64,000 nucleotides of DNA, from contig CBDUIJ010000001.1 in the NCBI GenBank assembly GCA_965367215.1, positions 1-64,000 on the forward strand. Direction: 5' to 3'. Each line of letters begins with the position of its first letter. Position 1 is the first letter of the stretch. Of this stretch, positions 16,904-25,782 are shown in pieces. Origin of the DNA: Granulosicoccus sp965367215. GTDB taxonomy: Bacteria > Pseudomonadota > Gammaproteobacteria > Granulosicoccales > Granulosicoccaceae. The notes beneath the pieces were generated by a model. The model was not told where the DNA came from. It worked only from the letters and a program-made list of their open reading frames with translations, and searched no databases. The position numbers were made by a program, and so were the translations under genes.

Positions 16904-18435
16904 CACTTGAAATACACCGGTTTGACTTCGCCTCTGTCCAGCTTGCCTTTCCACAATGCAGGCCCGGTTATATGTACGGACTCGCCGGTGGTGTCGACAG
17001 CAACCGTTACCGGCATGTCTTCAACGACAAACTCATGAATGGCTTCCATGCCCAGCTCTTCGAAAGCCACGACTCTGGACTTGCGAATGGCCTTGGACAC
17101 CAGATAGGCAGCACCACCGACAGCCATCAGATAGACAGCCTTGTGCTTGCGAATGGCATTGATGCCGGCTTCGCCGCGTTCGGCCTTGCCGATCATGCCG
17201 AGCAGACCACACTGATCGAGCATCATCTCGGTGAATTTGTCCATGCGGGTCGAGGTAGTGGGGCCGGCGGGTCCGACGACCTCATCACGCACTGGGTCGA
17301 CCGGTCCGACGTAGTAGATGAAGCGCCCGTTGAAATCCACACCCTCGGGCAGTCCTTCGCCACTTTCCAGCAGGCTCTGGATACGCTTGTGCGCGGCATC
17401 GCGACCCGTCAGCATGGCGCCGCTGAGCAGCAGGGTCTCACCGGGTTTCCAGGTGGCGACCTCTGCGGGGGTGACGGTATCCAGGTTCACGCGTCTGGCA
17501 CCGGCTCCGGCATCATAGGTAATCGCCGGCCAGTCATTCAGTGAAGGCGGCGTCTGCAGGGCAGGGCCACTGCCGTCGAGCACGAAGTGTGCGTGTCGAG
17601 TGGCGGCACAGTTGGGAATCATGGCAACCGGCTTGGAGGCCGCATGAGTCGGAAAATCGAGAATCTTGACATCGACGACGGTGGTCAGACCACCCAGACC
17701 CTGGGCGCCGATACCCAGTGCATTGACGGCTTCGAAGATCTCCAGTCGCAGCTCCTCGATTCGGTTCTTCGGTCCGCGATCCTTCAGCGCCTGGATATCG
17801 ACGGGGGCCATCAAGGATTGCTTGGCCAGCACGGCAGCCTTTTCCGAGGTGCCGCCGATACCAATGCCAAGCATGCCTGGCGGGCACCAGCCAGCGCCCA
17901 TGGTCGGTACGGTCTTGACGACCCAGTCCACGATGCTGTCGCTGGGGTTGAGCATGACCAGTTTGGATTTGTTTTCCGAGCCACCGCCCTTGGCAGCAAT
18001 CTCGAATTCCACGGTGTCACCTTCCACGATTTCGGTATGGATGACTGCCGGTGTATTGTCGCCGGTGTTCTTGCGGGCGCCGGCCGGGTCGGCCAGGATG
18101 GATGCGCGCAGTTTGTTGTCCGGATGGTTGTAGGCACGCCGGACACCTTCATTGATCATGTCCGTGAGGCTCATCTTCGCATCCCACTGCACGTTCATGC
18201 CGACCTTGATGAAAACGGTCACGATGCCGGTATCCTGGCACAGGGGTCGCTTGCCTTCGGCGCACATGCGGGAGTTGACCAGGATTTGCGCCATGGCATC
18301 CTTGGCCGCCTTGGATTCTTCACGTAGCCATGCTTCGTGCACGGCATCGATGTAATCCTTGGGGTGGTAGTAAGACATGAACTGCAAAGCGTCGCAGACA
18401 CTGTCTATCAGGTCATCCTGGCGAATCACGCTCAT
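16903..18435 (-). CDS. fumA: Class I fumarate hydratase (iron-sulfur)
   Basis: Class I fumarases are oxygen-sensitive 4Fe-4S enzymes that interconvert fumarate and malate in the citric acid cycle. The product has PLCQDTGIVTVFIKVG with a cluster Cys, KGGGSENKSKL, PPGMLGIGIGGT and PVRDEVVGPAGPTTSTRMD. The C-terminal domain includes GMIGKAERG and the late AVDTTGESVHITGP motif. A GTG at 18480 extends the frame by 15 residues, but the ATG at 18435 gives about 510 residues, the usual length of the single-chain family. The next gene, a lipoprotein, starts inside its stop codon. Whether it is closer to FumA or FumB cannot be decided, so the symbol is nominal. Confidence 0.92.
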   Translation of the reverse strand: MSVIRQDDLIDSVCDALQFMSYYHPKDYIDAVHEAWLREESKAAKDAMAQILVNSRMCAEGKRPLCQDTGIVTVFIKVGMNVQWDAKMSLTDMINEGVRRAYNHPDNKLRASILADPAGARKNTGDNTPAVIHTEIVEGDTVEFEIAAKGGGSENKSKLVMLNPSDSIVDWVVKTVPTMGAGWCPPGMLGIGIGGTSEKAAVLAKQSLMAPVDIQALKDRGPKNRIEELRLEIFEAVNALGIGAQGLGGLTTVVDVKILDFPTHAASKPVAMIPNCAATRHAHFVLDGSGPALQTPPSLNDWPAITYDAGAGARRVNLDTVTPAEVATWKPGETLLLSGAMLTGRDAAHKRIQSLLESGEGLPEGVDFNGRFIYYVGPVDPVRDEVVGPAGPTTSTRMDKFTEMMLDQCGLLGMIGKAERGEAGINAIRKHKAVYLMAVGGAAYLVSKAIRKSRVVAFEELGMEAIHEFVVEDMPVTVAVDTTGESVHITGPALWKGKLDRGEVKPVYFK

Positions 18436-18714
18436 CGAAGGGACTCTTGGCTGGGGTGGAAGATAGGCGGCAATAGCCACTCATATATACTGATTATAGA
18501 GCCTGAATGCACAGAGGGGCTTGACGGGTGGCAATCAGTGAGGGCAATATCCGCTTGTGATGAATGAATTCTCCCATAACAAGAGCTGCAGTACCCAGAG
18601 TTGGCGCTGGCGAAGCTGATCGACCGCATTTGCCTGAATGCCTGTATTGGCACCGGAAAACCGGAACTGCCGATAGCCACACCAACTGATAGCCTTGTTT
18701 GAGAACCGACAGTC

Positions 18715-20235
18715 ATGAATCCCGCCGATTTTGAGCGTTACCGCGCCGAAGGTTTTACCCGTATCCCCCTGAGCTGTGAGCTCATCGCGGACCTGGACAA
18801 CCCTCTCTCTACCTTCATGAAGCTGGCCGACCAGCCCTATACCTTCCTGTTCGAGTCGGTGCAGGGGGGCGAGAAGTGGGGGCGTTACTCGATCATCGGG
18901 CTCCCGGCCAAGACGATCGTGCGCGTCCGGGGCAAGCAGATCACCATCGAGAATGAAGGGGTCGAATCGGCGCCGCAGGAAGTGGCGGAGCCGCTGGACT
19001 GGATAGAAGAGTACCAGTCACAATTTCGAGTACCCGATATCGCCGGATTACCGCGTATCACGGGCGGTCTCGTCGGCTATTTCGGCTACGACACCGTACG
19101 TTACATCGAGCCCCGTCTGGGTGAGAACCCGCATCCGGATCCCATCGGCAATCCCGATATCCTGCTCATGGTGACCGATGAGCTGGTGGTGTTCGACAAC
19201 CTCAGCGGCAAGCTGACCATCATCGTACTGGTCGATCCGGAGCGTGACGATGCCAGGCTTGCAGGCATCAGGCGAGTGGCCGAGCTGCATGACCAGATCC
19301 GCCAGCCTCTGCCAGTTCAGAAAAGCAGCCACACCATTTCCAGAGTGGCGGAAGCAGACTTCGAAAGTGGTTTCACCGAGTCAGGCTACAAGGCGGCCGT
19401 GGCAAAGATCATCGACTACATCACTCAAGGCGAGTGCATGCAGGTGGTCCTGTCGCAGCGTCTGTCCGTTCCATTCGCAGCGCCACCTCTGGACCTGTAT
19501 CGTTCCTTGCGCACGCTGAACCCGTCGCCGTACATGTTCTATCTGGATCTGGGTGACCATCATGTGGTGGGTGCCTCCCCGGAAATCCTGGTGAGGCTGG
19601 AAGATTCCGAAGTGACGGTGCGACCGCTGGCAGGAACACGGCCACGTGGAGCCGACGAGGCTCAGGATCAGGCCAATGAGGAATCCCTGCTGGCCGATCC
19701 CAAGGAGCTGGCCGAGCATCTGATGCTGATCGATCTGGGACGAAACGATATCGGGCGTATCGCCACGACGGGTACGGTGGAAGTGACCGACAAGTTCAGC
19801 ATCGAACGCTACTCCCATGTCATGCATATCGTGTCCAATGTCATTGGCAAGCTGAAGGACGACATGAGCCCCATGGATGTTCTGAAAGCCACTTTTCCGG
19901 CGGGAACGCTCTCAGGGGCCCCGAAGGTGCGGGCCATGGAAATCATCCAGGAGCTCGAACCTGTCAAGCGAGGCGTCTATTCCGGTGCGGTCGGCTATCT
20001 GTCCTGGAACGGCAATATGGATACGGCCATCGCCATTCGCACCGCGGTCATCAAGGATGGCACCCTGAATGTGCAGGCCGGTGCCGGAATCGTGTACGAC
20101 TCGGATCCCGAGAGCGAATGGCAGGAAACGCATTCCAAGGCGCGTGCCATTTTCAGAGCGGTCACCATGGCAGAGGCAGGGCTGGACTCACGTCCCGATC
20201 TGTTTGATGAACTGCCAGCCGGGGGTGATGAATGA
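18715..20235 (+). CDS. trpE: Anthranilate synthase component I
   Basis: The 506-residue chorismate-utilising enzyme converts chorismate to anthranilate, with ammonia supplied by TrpG. The N-terminal region has LLESVQ-type feedback-site sequence (TFLFESVQGGEKWGRYSIIG). The C-terminal catalytic domain shows GECMQVVLSQR, ASPEILVRL, RPLAGTRPRG, LIDLGRNDIGR and FPAGTLSGAPKVRAMEII, all canonical. It overlaps trpG by the ATGA arrangement, which couples translation of the two subunits. The 234-base upstream region shows no leader peptide with paired Trp codons, so classical attenuation is not evident. Confidence 0.97.
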   Translation: MNPADFERYRAEGFTRIPLSCELIADLDNPLSTFMKLADQPYTFLFESVQGGEKWGRYSIIGLPAKTIVRVRGKQITIENEGVESAPQEVAEPLDWIEEYQSQFRVPDIAGLPRITGGLVGYFGYDTVRYIEPRLGENPHPDPIGNPDILLMVTDELVVFDNLSGKLTIIVLVDPERDDARLAGIRRVAELHDQIRQPLPVQKSSHTISRVAEADFESGFTESGYKAAVAKIIDYITQGECMQVVLSQRLSVPFAAPPLDLYRSLRTLNPSPYMFYLDLGDHHVVGASPEILVRLEDSEVTVRPLAGTRPRGADEAQDQANEESLLADPKELAEHLMLIDLGRNDIGRIATTGTVEVTDKFSIERYSHVMHIVSNVIGKLKDDMSPMDVLKATFPAGTLSGAPKVRAMEIIQELEPVKRGVYSGAVGYLSWNGNMDTAIAIRTAVIKDGTLNVQAGAGIVYDSDPESEWQETHSKARAIFRAVTMAEAGLDSRPDLFDELPAGGDE

Positions 20236-20831
20236 GCATGCTGGCGGTAATCGACAACTACGACTCCTTCACCTGGAATCTGGTGCAGTACTCGGCCGAG
20301 CTCGGCTGTGAGGTTCGCGTATTTCGCAATGATGTCATCAGCTGCGATGAACTGGCCGAGATGCAGCCGACGGCCATCATGATCTCACCCGGCCCGGGTC
20401 GACCGGAGAGTGCGGGAATATCCCTGCCGGTACTGGATCGCTTTGCGGGGGAGATACCCATACTGGGGGTCTGTCTCGGACATCAGAGTATCGGTCAGCA
20501 TTTTGGTGGCTCGATCGTGCTGGCGAAGCAGATCATGCATGGCAAGCTGTCACCGGTTTATCACAACAATACCGGTGTGTTCGAAGGCCTGCCGAATCCG
20601 GTTACGGTCACTCGCTATCACTCTCTGGTCATCGATGCCGACACCTTGCCGAAAGAGCTGGAAGTGACGGCCTGGACACAGAATGCCGATGGCTCCCGTG
20701 AGGAAATCATGGGGGTACGTCATCGGGACTATCTTCTCGAGGGTGTGCAGTTTCACCCGGAGTCGATCAGTAGCGAACATGGCCACGATATGCTGGGCAG
20801 TTTCTTCAAACGAGCAGGTCTCCTGCCCTGA
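20232..20831 (+). CDS. trpG: Anthranilate synthase component II (glutamine amidotransferase)
   Basis: The 199-residue class I glutamine amidotransferase carries IDNYDSFTWNLVQY at the start, ISPGPGRPESAG, the nucleophile loop ILGVCLGHQSIGQ (catalytic Cys near residue 79) and VQFHPESI with the catalytic His-Glu pair. It releases ammonia from glutamine for TrpE. The start overlaps the trpE stop. No fusion to another domain is seen. Confidence 0.97.
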   Translation: MSMLAVIDNYDSFTWNLVQYSAELGCEVRVFRNDVISCDELAEMQPTAIMISPGPGRPESAGISLPVLDRFAGEIPILGVCLGHQSIGQHFGGSIVLAKQIMHGKLSPVYHNNTGVFEGLPNPVTVTRYHSLVIDADTLPKELEVTAWTQNADGSREEIMGVRHRDYLLEGVQFHPESISSEHGHDMLGSFFKRAGLLP

Positions 20832-20848
20832 ACACAGGTTGAGCGAAC

Positions 20849-21874
20849 ATGAATATCCAGCAGGCACTCGAGCTGTTGATTGAACGAAAGGATCTGCAGG
20901 CGGCCGATATGGAATCGGTCATGCGGCAAGTCATGACCGGTGAGGCCACGCCTGCGCAGATCGGCGGTTTCCTGATAGCCCTGCGCATGAAGGGTGAAAC
21001 AGTGGATGAGGTTGCGGCAGCAGCCAAGGTCATGCGTACACTGGCGTCCGGGGTTTCGCTGGAACATGCCGACGCCATCGATATCGTCGGTACCGGCGGG
21101 GACTCCACCAGCACCTTCAATGTCTCCACCTGTAGCGCCATCGTGGCGGCCGCCGCAGGTGCCAGAGTTGCTAAACACGGCAGTCGCTCGGTGTCCAGCA
21201 AGTCCGGCGCGGCAGACCTGCTGGAAGAGGCGGGGGTCAATATCGACCTGACGCCCGAGCAGGTGGCGCACTGCGTCGACGAGCTGCAGTTGGGGTTCAT
21301 GTTTGCACCACGTCATCACAGTGCCATGAAGCACGCTATCGGGCCGCGACGAGAGATGGGGGTCCGTACCATCTTCAACCTGTTGGGTCCTCTGACCAAT
21401 CCCGCCGGTGCGCGGAGTCAGTTGCTGGGCGTCTACAGCAAACACTGGGTCAGGCCGGTAGCCGAGGTACTCGAGAAGCTGGGCAGTGATCATGTCATCG
21501 TGGTCCACGGGCACGATGGCATGGATGAGATCAGCATCAGCGGGCCCACTCAGGTGGCTGAACTGAAGGATGGCAAGGTGAGCGAATACGTGATCGAGCC
21601 GTCGCAGTTCGGTATCGAGGTCTCACCGCTGGACAGCATCCGAGTCAAGGGTGCCGCCGAGAGTCTGAAGATGATCAAGAGTGTGCTGGCCAACGAGGCC
21701 GGTCCCGCTCGCGATATTGTCGTTCTCAATGCGGGAGCCGCGCTGTGTGTTGCCGGTATTGCCGAGTCGATTGGAGATGGCGTTGCTCTGGCAGACGAGG
21801 TCATCGTCAACGGTGCAGCTGCCCGCAAGCTCGCTCAGCTGATCTCCGTTTCCCAGTCATTTGATCCAGCCTGA
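20849..21874 (+). CDS. trpD: Anthranilate phosphoribosyltransferase
   Basis: The 341-residue enzyme joins anthranilate with PRPP, the second step of tryptophan synthesis. Canonical features are the PRPP loop DIVGTGGDSTSTFNVST near residue 80, KHGSRSVSSKSGAADLLE, FMFAPRHHSAMKHA, GPRREMGVRTIFNLLGPLTN and VVHGHDGMDEIS. It is 17 bases after trpG and 21 before trpC, in one transcription unit. Confidence 0.97.
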   Translation: MNIQQALELLIERKDLQAADMESVMRQVMTGEATPAQIGGFLIALRMKGETVDEVAAAAKVMRTLASGVSLEHADAIDIVGTGGDSTSTFNVSTCSAIVAAAAGARVAKHGSRSVSSKSGAADLLEEAGVNIDLTPEQVAHCVDELQLGFMFAPRHHSAMKHAIGPRREMGVRTIFNLLGPLTNPAGARSQLLGVYSKHWVRPVAEVLEKLGSDHVIVVHGHDGMDEISISGPTQVAELKDGKVSEYVIEPSQFGIEVSPLDSIRVKGAAESLKMIKSVLANEAGPARDIVVLNAGAALCVAGIAESIGDGVALADEVIVNGAAARKLAQLISVSQSFDPA

Positions 21875-21895
21875 TCTGCAGGAGCGATAGCGAAG

Positions 21896-22705
21896 ATGAA
21901 CACCAAACTGGATGTGCCGGATATTCTCAAGCGGATCATTGCCCGGAAGCATGAGGAAATCGCTGACAGGCAGCGCAGTACTCCGATGCACGCCCTCATC
22001 ACGCAGGCCGAGCAGGTCGGGGATTGTCGTGGGTTCGTGCAGGCGCTGAACAGCAAGGTCGAACAGGGGCAGGCTGCCGTGATTGCCGAGGTCAAGAAGG
22101 CCTCGCCCAGCAAGGGCGTTCTGAGAGATCCGTTCGATCCGGCCAGTATTGCTGCCAGCTACGAAGCGGGCGGGGCGGCTTGCCTGTCAGTCCTGACCGA
22201 TGCCGATTTCTTTCAAGGCAGTGAAACGGCATTGCGAGAGGCCAGAGCAGCTTGTAGCTTGCCTGTCATCCGCAAGGATTTCATCGTCGATGCCTACCAG
22301 GTCGCCGAGGCAAGGGCCATCGGAGCCGACTGTATTCTGTTGATTGCAGCGGCGCTGGATGATCGATCATTGTCAGATCTGTATCGTCAGGCCGTCGATC
22401 TTGGCATGGATGTACTGGTCGAAGTCCATGATGCCGTCGAGTTGCAACGTAGTCTGAAGCTCTCGCCGATGCTGTTGGGTATCAACAATCGAGACCTGCG
22501 AAGCTTTGATGTATCGCTGGAGACGACGGAATCGCTGTTGGCGGAAATTCCTGCGCAAACGCATGTCGTCACCGAGAGCGGAATCATGAATACCGGTGAT
22601 GTGCAACGTATGCGCAAAGCGGGCGTGCACACCTTTCTGGTGGGCGAGGCCTTCATGCGTGCGCCGGACCCGGGTCTGGCACTTCAACAGATGTTTGCCG
22701 GCTAG
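21896..22705 (+). CDS. trpC: Indole-3-glycerol phosphate synthase
   Basis: The 269-residue monofunctional TIM-barrel enzyme closes the indole ring, the fourth step to tryptophan. It shows VIAEVKKASPSKG, DPASIAASYEAGGAACLSVLTD, LPVIRKDFIVD, LGINNRDLRSF and VTESGI, which hold the catalytic Lys, Glu and phosphate-binding residues. It is last in trpEGDC. The remaining genes (trpF, trpB, trpA) are not here, as in Pseudomonas, where they are also unlinked. Confidence 0.97.
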   Translation: MNTKLDVPDILKRIIARKHEEIADRQRSTPMHALITQAEQVGDCRGFVQALNSKVEQGQAAVIAEVKKASPSKGVLRDPFDPASIAASYEAGGAACLSVLTDADFFQGSETALREARAACSLPVIRKDFIVDAYQVAEARAIGADCILLIAAALDDRSLSDLYRQAVDLGMDVLVEVHDAVELQRSLKLSPMLLGINNRDLRSFDVSLETTESLLAEIPAQTHVVTESGIMNTGDVQRMRKAGVHTFLVGEAFMRAPDPGLALQQMFAG

Positions 22706-22783
22706 CGTGCGCTGCAGATTGCAGGGCTGTCACTGGGCAGGAGGTTGCTGGAAAGCTCTGAGCCGGGCCGTGCAGGGTGCCTG

Positions 22784-22816
22784 AAAGCCGGAACTCCAAT
22801 TCAGGGTTCCGGCTTT
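22784..22816 (+). terminator. Terminator hairpin after trpC
   Basis: AAAGCCGGAAC pairs perfectly with GTTCCGGCTTT (11 bp) around an 11-base loop. The T-run is short, and the symmetric A/T ends suggest it can stop transcription from both sides, including from crp. Confidence 0.7.
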
Positions 22817-22941
22817 CCGGTCGACAGGACTACTCTGGTAGTCGTCGTCTGCAAGCTGCGCAATGGACTAATGCCCTGATGTCGAGTCGTGGAGAACAGA
22901 GAGACATTGTCTGATGTTTGACCAGTCGAATGCCTCTTCAC

Positions 22942-23580
22942 TCAACGTGTCCCGTAGATGACCATGGTTTTGCCACGTGCGTGGATAAGACCTCGATCTT
23001 CCAGTTCCTTCAATACCCTGCCGACCATCTCGCGTGAGCAACCGACGATGCGGGCAATTTCCTGGCGAGTGATGCGAATCTGCATGCCGTCAGGGTGGGT
23101 GATGGCATCCGGCATTCTGGCCAGGTCCAGCAATGTAGAGGCGACACGTCCGGTGACGTCCAGAAATGCCAGATCTCGTACCTTGATGCTGGTCTTTCGC
23201 AGGCGTGCTGCCATCTGTGTCGTCAGGGCATAGATCAGATCAGGTTGATCTGCAGCCAGACGTCGAAACTGGTCGTAATTCATTTCAGCCAGTTCGCACT
23301 TGACTCTGGCTACGACCAGGGCGCTGCGTCCGGCAGCTTCATCGAACAGTCCCATCTCGCCGAAAAAGTCGCCAGCGCTGAGATAGGCCAGTACAATCTC
23401 TCGACCGTCGTCGTCTTCGATGACAACGCTGACAGAACCATCAACAATGTAGTACAACGTCTCGGGGACGTCGCCGTGATGGATGATGGTGGTTTTTGCC
23501 GGGTACTGTCGTCGGTGGCTACTTCTAAGGAACATGTCCAACCATTCGACAGGCGGCGGTGCAATACGTGGCGCCAGCAT
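22942..23580 (-). CDS. crp: CRP/Vfr-type cyclic-nucleotide-responsive regulator
   Basis: Starting at the ATG at 23580, which has GGAGAA 8-9 bases upstream, gives 212 residues, close to Crp and Vfr. A cyclic-nucleotide-binding beta-barrel contains the phosphate cassette FFGEMGLFDEAAGRSALV, with the Glu and Arg-Ser pair that contact cAMP. A long dimer helix (AARLRKTSIKVRDLAFLDVTGR) leads to the winged helix with recognition segment TRQEIARIVGCSREMVGRVL. It should bind DNA as a dimer and control many genes in response to cAMP. Its place beside trpC matches vfr of Pseudomonas. The frame extends 29 codons upstream, but those codons lack support. Confidence 0.92.
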   Translation of the reverse strand: MLAPRIAPPPVEWLDMFLRSSHRRQYPAKTTIIHHGDVPETLYYIVDGSVSVVIEDDDGREIVLAYLSAGDFFGEMGLFDEAAGRSALVVARVKCELAEMNYDQFRRLAADQPDLIYALTTQMAARLRKTSIKVRDLAFLDVTGRVASTLLDLARMPDAITHPDGMQIRITRQEIARIVGCSREMVGRVLKELEDRGLIHARGKTMVIYGTR

Positions 23581-23747
23581 TTTGTGATTCTCCGTACTCA
23601 AGGTTTGCGCAAGAACCTGATGGGTCTGTATTGACCCTCCAGGCTGTTTTTGTCTAACGTCAAACATTGATCGGCGGTATTTTTAAATTCTTCAATGAAA
23701 TCGACACCACCGCGCGTGGCCGATTCAGGACACGAGGACGAGTAACG

Positions 23748-24164
23748 TTGCACGCACGAGTAAAATGGCTTGATCATATGAGCTTTGTTGGTGAGTCCGG
23801 TAGTGGCCACTCAGTGGTCATGGATGGCTCTCCTGAACACGGCGGCCGTAATCTGGGCGTTCGTCCCATGGAAATGCTCCTTATCGGTCTGGGTGGTTGC
23901 ACTGCTTTCGATGTTGTGCTGATGTTGCAAAAGTCTCGCCAGAACGTCATTGACGTGGAAGTGGCTCTTGATGCGGAGCGGGCAGAGGACATTCCGCAGG
24001 TGTTTACCGACATAAAGGCCCATTTCAAGGTCTGGGGGAAGGATTTGAGCGCCAAGCATGTAGAGCGCGCAGTGACTCTCTCTGCAGAGAAGTACTGCTC
24101 GGCGACCAAGATGCTCGAGAAGAGCGCGACCATTACCTATACGTGGGAAATCATCGAAAGCTGA
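23748..24164 (+). CDS. OsmC/YhfA-family protein
   Basis: OsmC-family proteins are small thiol-dependent peroxidases or related redox proteins. Two family cysteines are present, in IGLGGCTAFDVV and EKYCSATKML, as is the conserved GVRPMEMLL segment. The open frame reaches back to 23667, but the homologous part begins with HARVKWLD; the TTG at 23748, with GAGG about 10 bases upstream, gives 138 residues, the usual size. It is divergent from crp, an arrangement shared with the vfr region of Pseudomonas. The physiological substrate is unknown. Confidence 0.8.
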   Translation: MHARVKWLDHMSFVGESGSGHSVVMDGSPEHGGRNLGVRPMEMLLIGLGGCTAFDVVLMLQKSRQNVIDVEVALDAERAEDIPQVFTDIKAHFKVWGKDLSAKHVERAVTLSAEKYCSATKMLEKSATITYTWEIIES

Positions 24165-24776
24165 GGGCTCGCAAGCTGCTTTGGCCGGTAGGTCGTGTAC
24201 TGCCGCCTGCCGGTAGTCGAGTTGGTTTCCTGTGCGCCGGATGTTCAGTGGATGAGCAGGCCTGACTGGCAGTGCTGCGTCTCGCACAACCGGATGGCTA
24301 CGTGTTAGCTGGCAGGTATTGTAGTGTTACAACCGCGACTCTCCGCAGCCTTGTCGGCCCGGATGAGCTCGCAGATCGGCAGGTTTCGTGTCAAGAAGGG
24401 ACTGTAGTACTGGCGTTGTTCTGCCGCTGATATCCGAAGTCCGGATAAGAATTCAGTGTTTTTTGTACAAATTACGGGTGCAGGATCGGTGCAATGTCAG
24501 GGGTGGGGAAGCAAAACCTGGCCTGTCGATTGCAGCCGGAACTTCACGCAAGTGACGTTTTCTCCTCCATCAACTCCCCGGGATGGTTTACAGTGTGGCC
24601 CTGGCTGGCCGCACTGGCTCTTTGCGTGTCAATGCCTGATTCATGAAAATGTGGGCCAGTACTCTGTTACAGGGTTCGCATCAGCACAGGAAATGTTCTC
24701 CTGATGGTTGAGATTCATGCAAACCTCCTTTACAATTGTGGGCTTAGTTTCGACAGTGCCCTACCGAGATATATAC
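24165..24776. other. 612-bp region before rplM
   Basis: No gene is supported. An 82-codon frame at 24456-24704 has atypical Cys/Trp-rich composition and is probably spurious. Near 24181-24222 GCCGGTAG occurs twice. The last part carries the rplM promoter described separately. The rest shows nothing I can identify. Confidence 0.5.
24708..24736 (+). promoter_or_regulatory. Sigma-70 promoter of rplM-rpsI
   Basis: TTGAGA (24708-24713) and TACAAT (24731-24736) each match the sigma-70 hexamers at five of six positions, with the optimal 17-base spacer. Transcription would begin near 24743 and give a leader of about 34 bases before the GTG start. GGGC (24741-24744) and GCCC (24758-24761) in that leader could pair, a possible site for L13 autoregulation. 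Confidence 0.7.
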
Positions 24777-25214
24777 GTGAACAAGACTACCGTCAGCGCA
24801 AAACCTGCAGAGGTTAAACGTGATTGGTTCGTTATCGATGCTGAAGGCAAGACGCTCGGTAACGTAGCAACAGAATGTGCCCGCCGTCTGCGTGGCAAGC
24901 ACAAGGCCATCTACACCCCCCATGTGGACACGGGTGATTATATGGTTGTCATCAACGCTTCCAAAGTGGAAGTGACTGGCAACAAGGCCAAGAACAAGTT
25001 GTACCGTCACCACACTGGTTACATCGGCAACCTGAAGACTACAAACTTCGAGAAGTTGCAGCAAACTCATCCAGAGCGAATCATCGAACTGGCCGTAAAG
25101 GGAATGCTTCCAAAGAATCCTCTGGGACGTGCCATGTACGGCAAGTTGCGTGTGTTCGCGGACGACAAGCACACACACCAGGCTCAACAGCCCCAGCTCC
25201 TGGAACTGAAATAA
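24777..25214 (+). CDS. rplM: 50S ribosomal protein L13
   Basis: L13 is an early-assembly protein of the large ribosomal subunit. The homologous part begins NKTTVSAKPAEV, so the GTG at 24777 is the start (145 residues; the E. coli protein has 142). The frame extends upstream to 24708, but that part overlaps the promoter. Recognisable segments are DWFVIDAEGKTLG, AIYTPHVDTGDYM and RAVKGMLPKN-like AVKGMLPKNPLG. It is two bases from rpsI, the universal pairing. Confidence 0.97.
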   Translation: MNKTTVSAKPAEVKRDWFVIDAEGKTLGNVATECARRLRGKHKAIYTPHVDTGDYMVVINASKVEVTGNKAKNKLYRHHTGYIGNLKTTNFEKLQQTHPERIIELAVKGMLPKNPLGRAMYGKLRVFADDKHTHQAQQPQLLELK

Positions 25215-25216
25215 GT

Positions 25217-25609
25217 ATGGCAGCTCAACAGTATTACGGCACTGGCCGTCGAAAGTCTTCTACCGCTCGAGTCTTCATGAACTCAGGCAGTGGCAAGATC
25301 ACCGTCAACGACAAGCCGCTTGACGAGTACTTCGGTCGAAAGACTGCTCACATGGTCATTCGCCAGCCACTCGAGCGTACTGATACGCTGGGTAACTTCG
25401 ACTTCAACATCACTGTCAAAGGTGGTGGTGGTAGTGGTCAAGCCGGTGCCATTCGTCTGGGTATCTCCCGTGCGTTGCTGTCATACGACGAGACTCTGCG
25501 TGTCACTCTGCGCGGTGCTGGATTCCTGACTCGTGATGCTCGTGAAGTCGAGCGTAAGAAGGTCGGTCTTCGCAAGGCGCGTAAAGCGACTCAGTACTCC
25601 AAGCGATAA
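25217..25609 (+). CDS. rpsI: 30S ribosomal protein S9
   Basis: The 130-residue small-subunit protein begins MAAQQYYGTGRRKSSTARVF and contains GGGGSGQAGAIRLGISRAL. It ends with the basic tail KARKATQYSKR, which reaches into the ribosomal P site. It is cotranscribed with rplM and followed by a strong terminator. Confidence 0.98.
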   Translation: MAAQQYYGTGRRKSSTARVFMNSGSGKITVNDKPLDEYFGRKTAHMVIRQPLERTDTLGNFDFNITVKGGGGSGQAGAIRLGISRALLSYDETLRVTLRGAGFLTRDAREVERKKVGLRKARKATQYSKR

Positions 25610-25657
25610 GAACTTCCCGGAGCTGCTTCGGCAGCTTCGTCAAGCTATTGCAAAAGA

Positions 25658-25681
25658 AGCCCCGCGAGTCGGGGCTTTTTT
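25658..25681 (+). terminator. Rho-independent terminator of rplM-rpsI
   Basis: AGCCCCG pairs with CGGGGCT around CGAGT, followed at once by a run of six T. Flanking A residues can extend pairing with the T-run. Confidence 0.9.
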
Positions 25682-25782
25682 GTTTCTGCGAATCGCCGGT
25701 CCGTAATGCCTATCGATTCGTAACATGATTTATTGTCTAAACCTGCTTATCGCAAAGCGTCATTGAGTGTACTGTCGACGTC

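Noticed and set aside
18481..18714. Possible trp attenuator before trpE
   Set aside because: There is no short frame with adjacent Trp codons, and no clear set of alternative hairpins was found.
24456..24704. 82-codon frame before rplM
   Set aside because: It is Cys/Trp-rich and has no homology pattern. It is probably non-coding.
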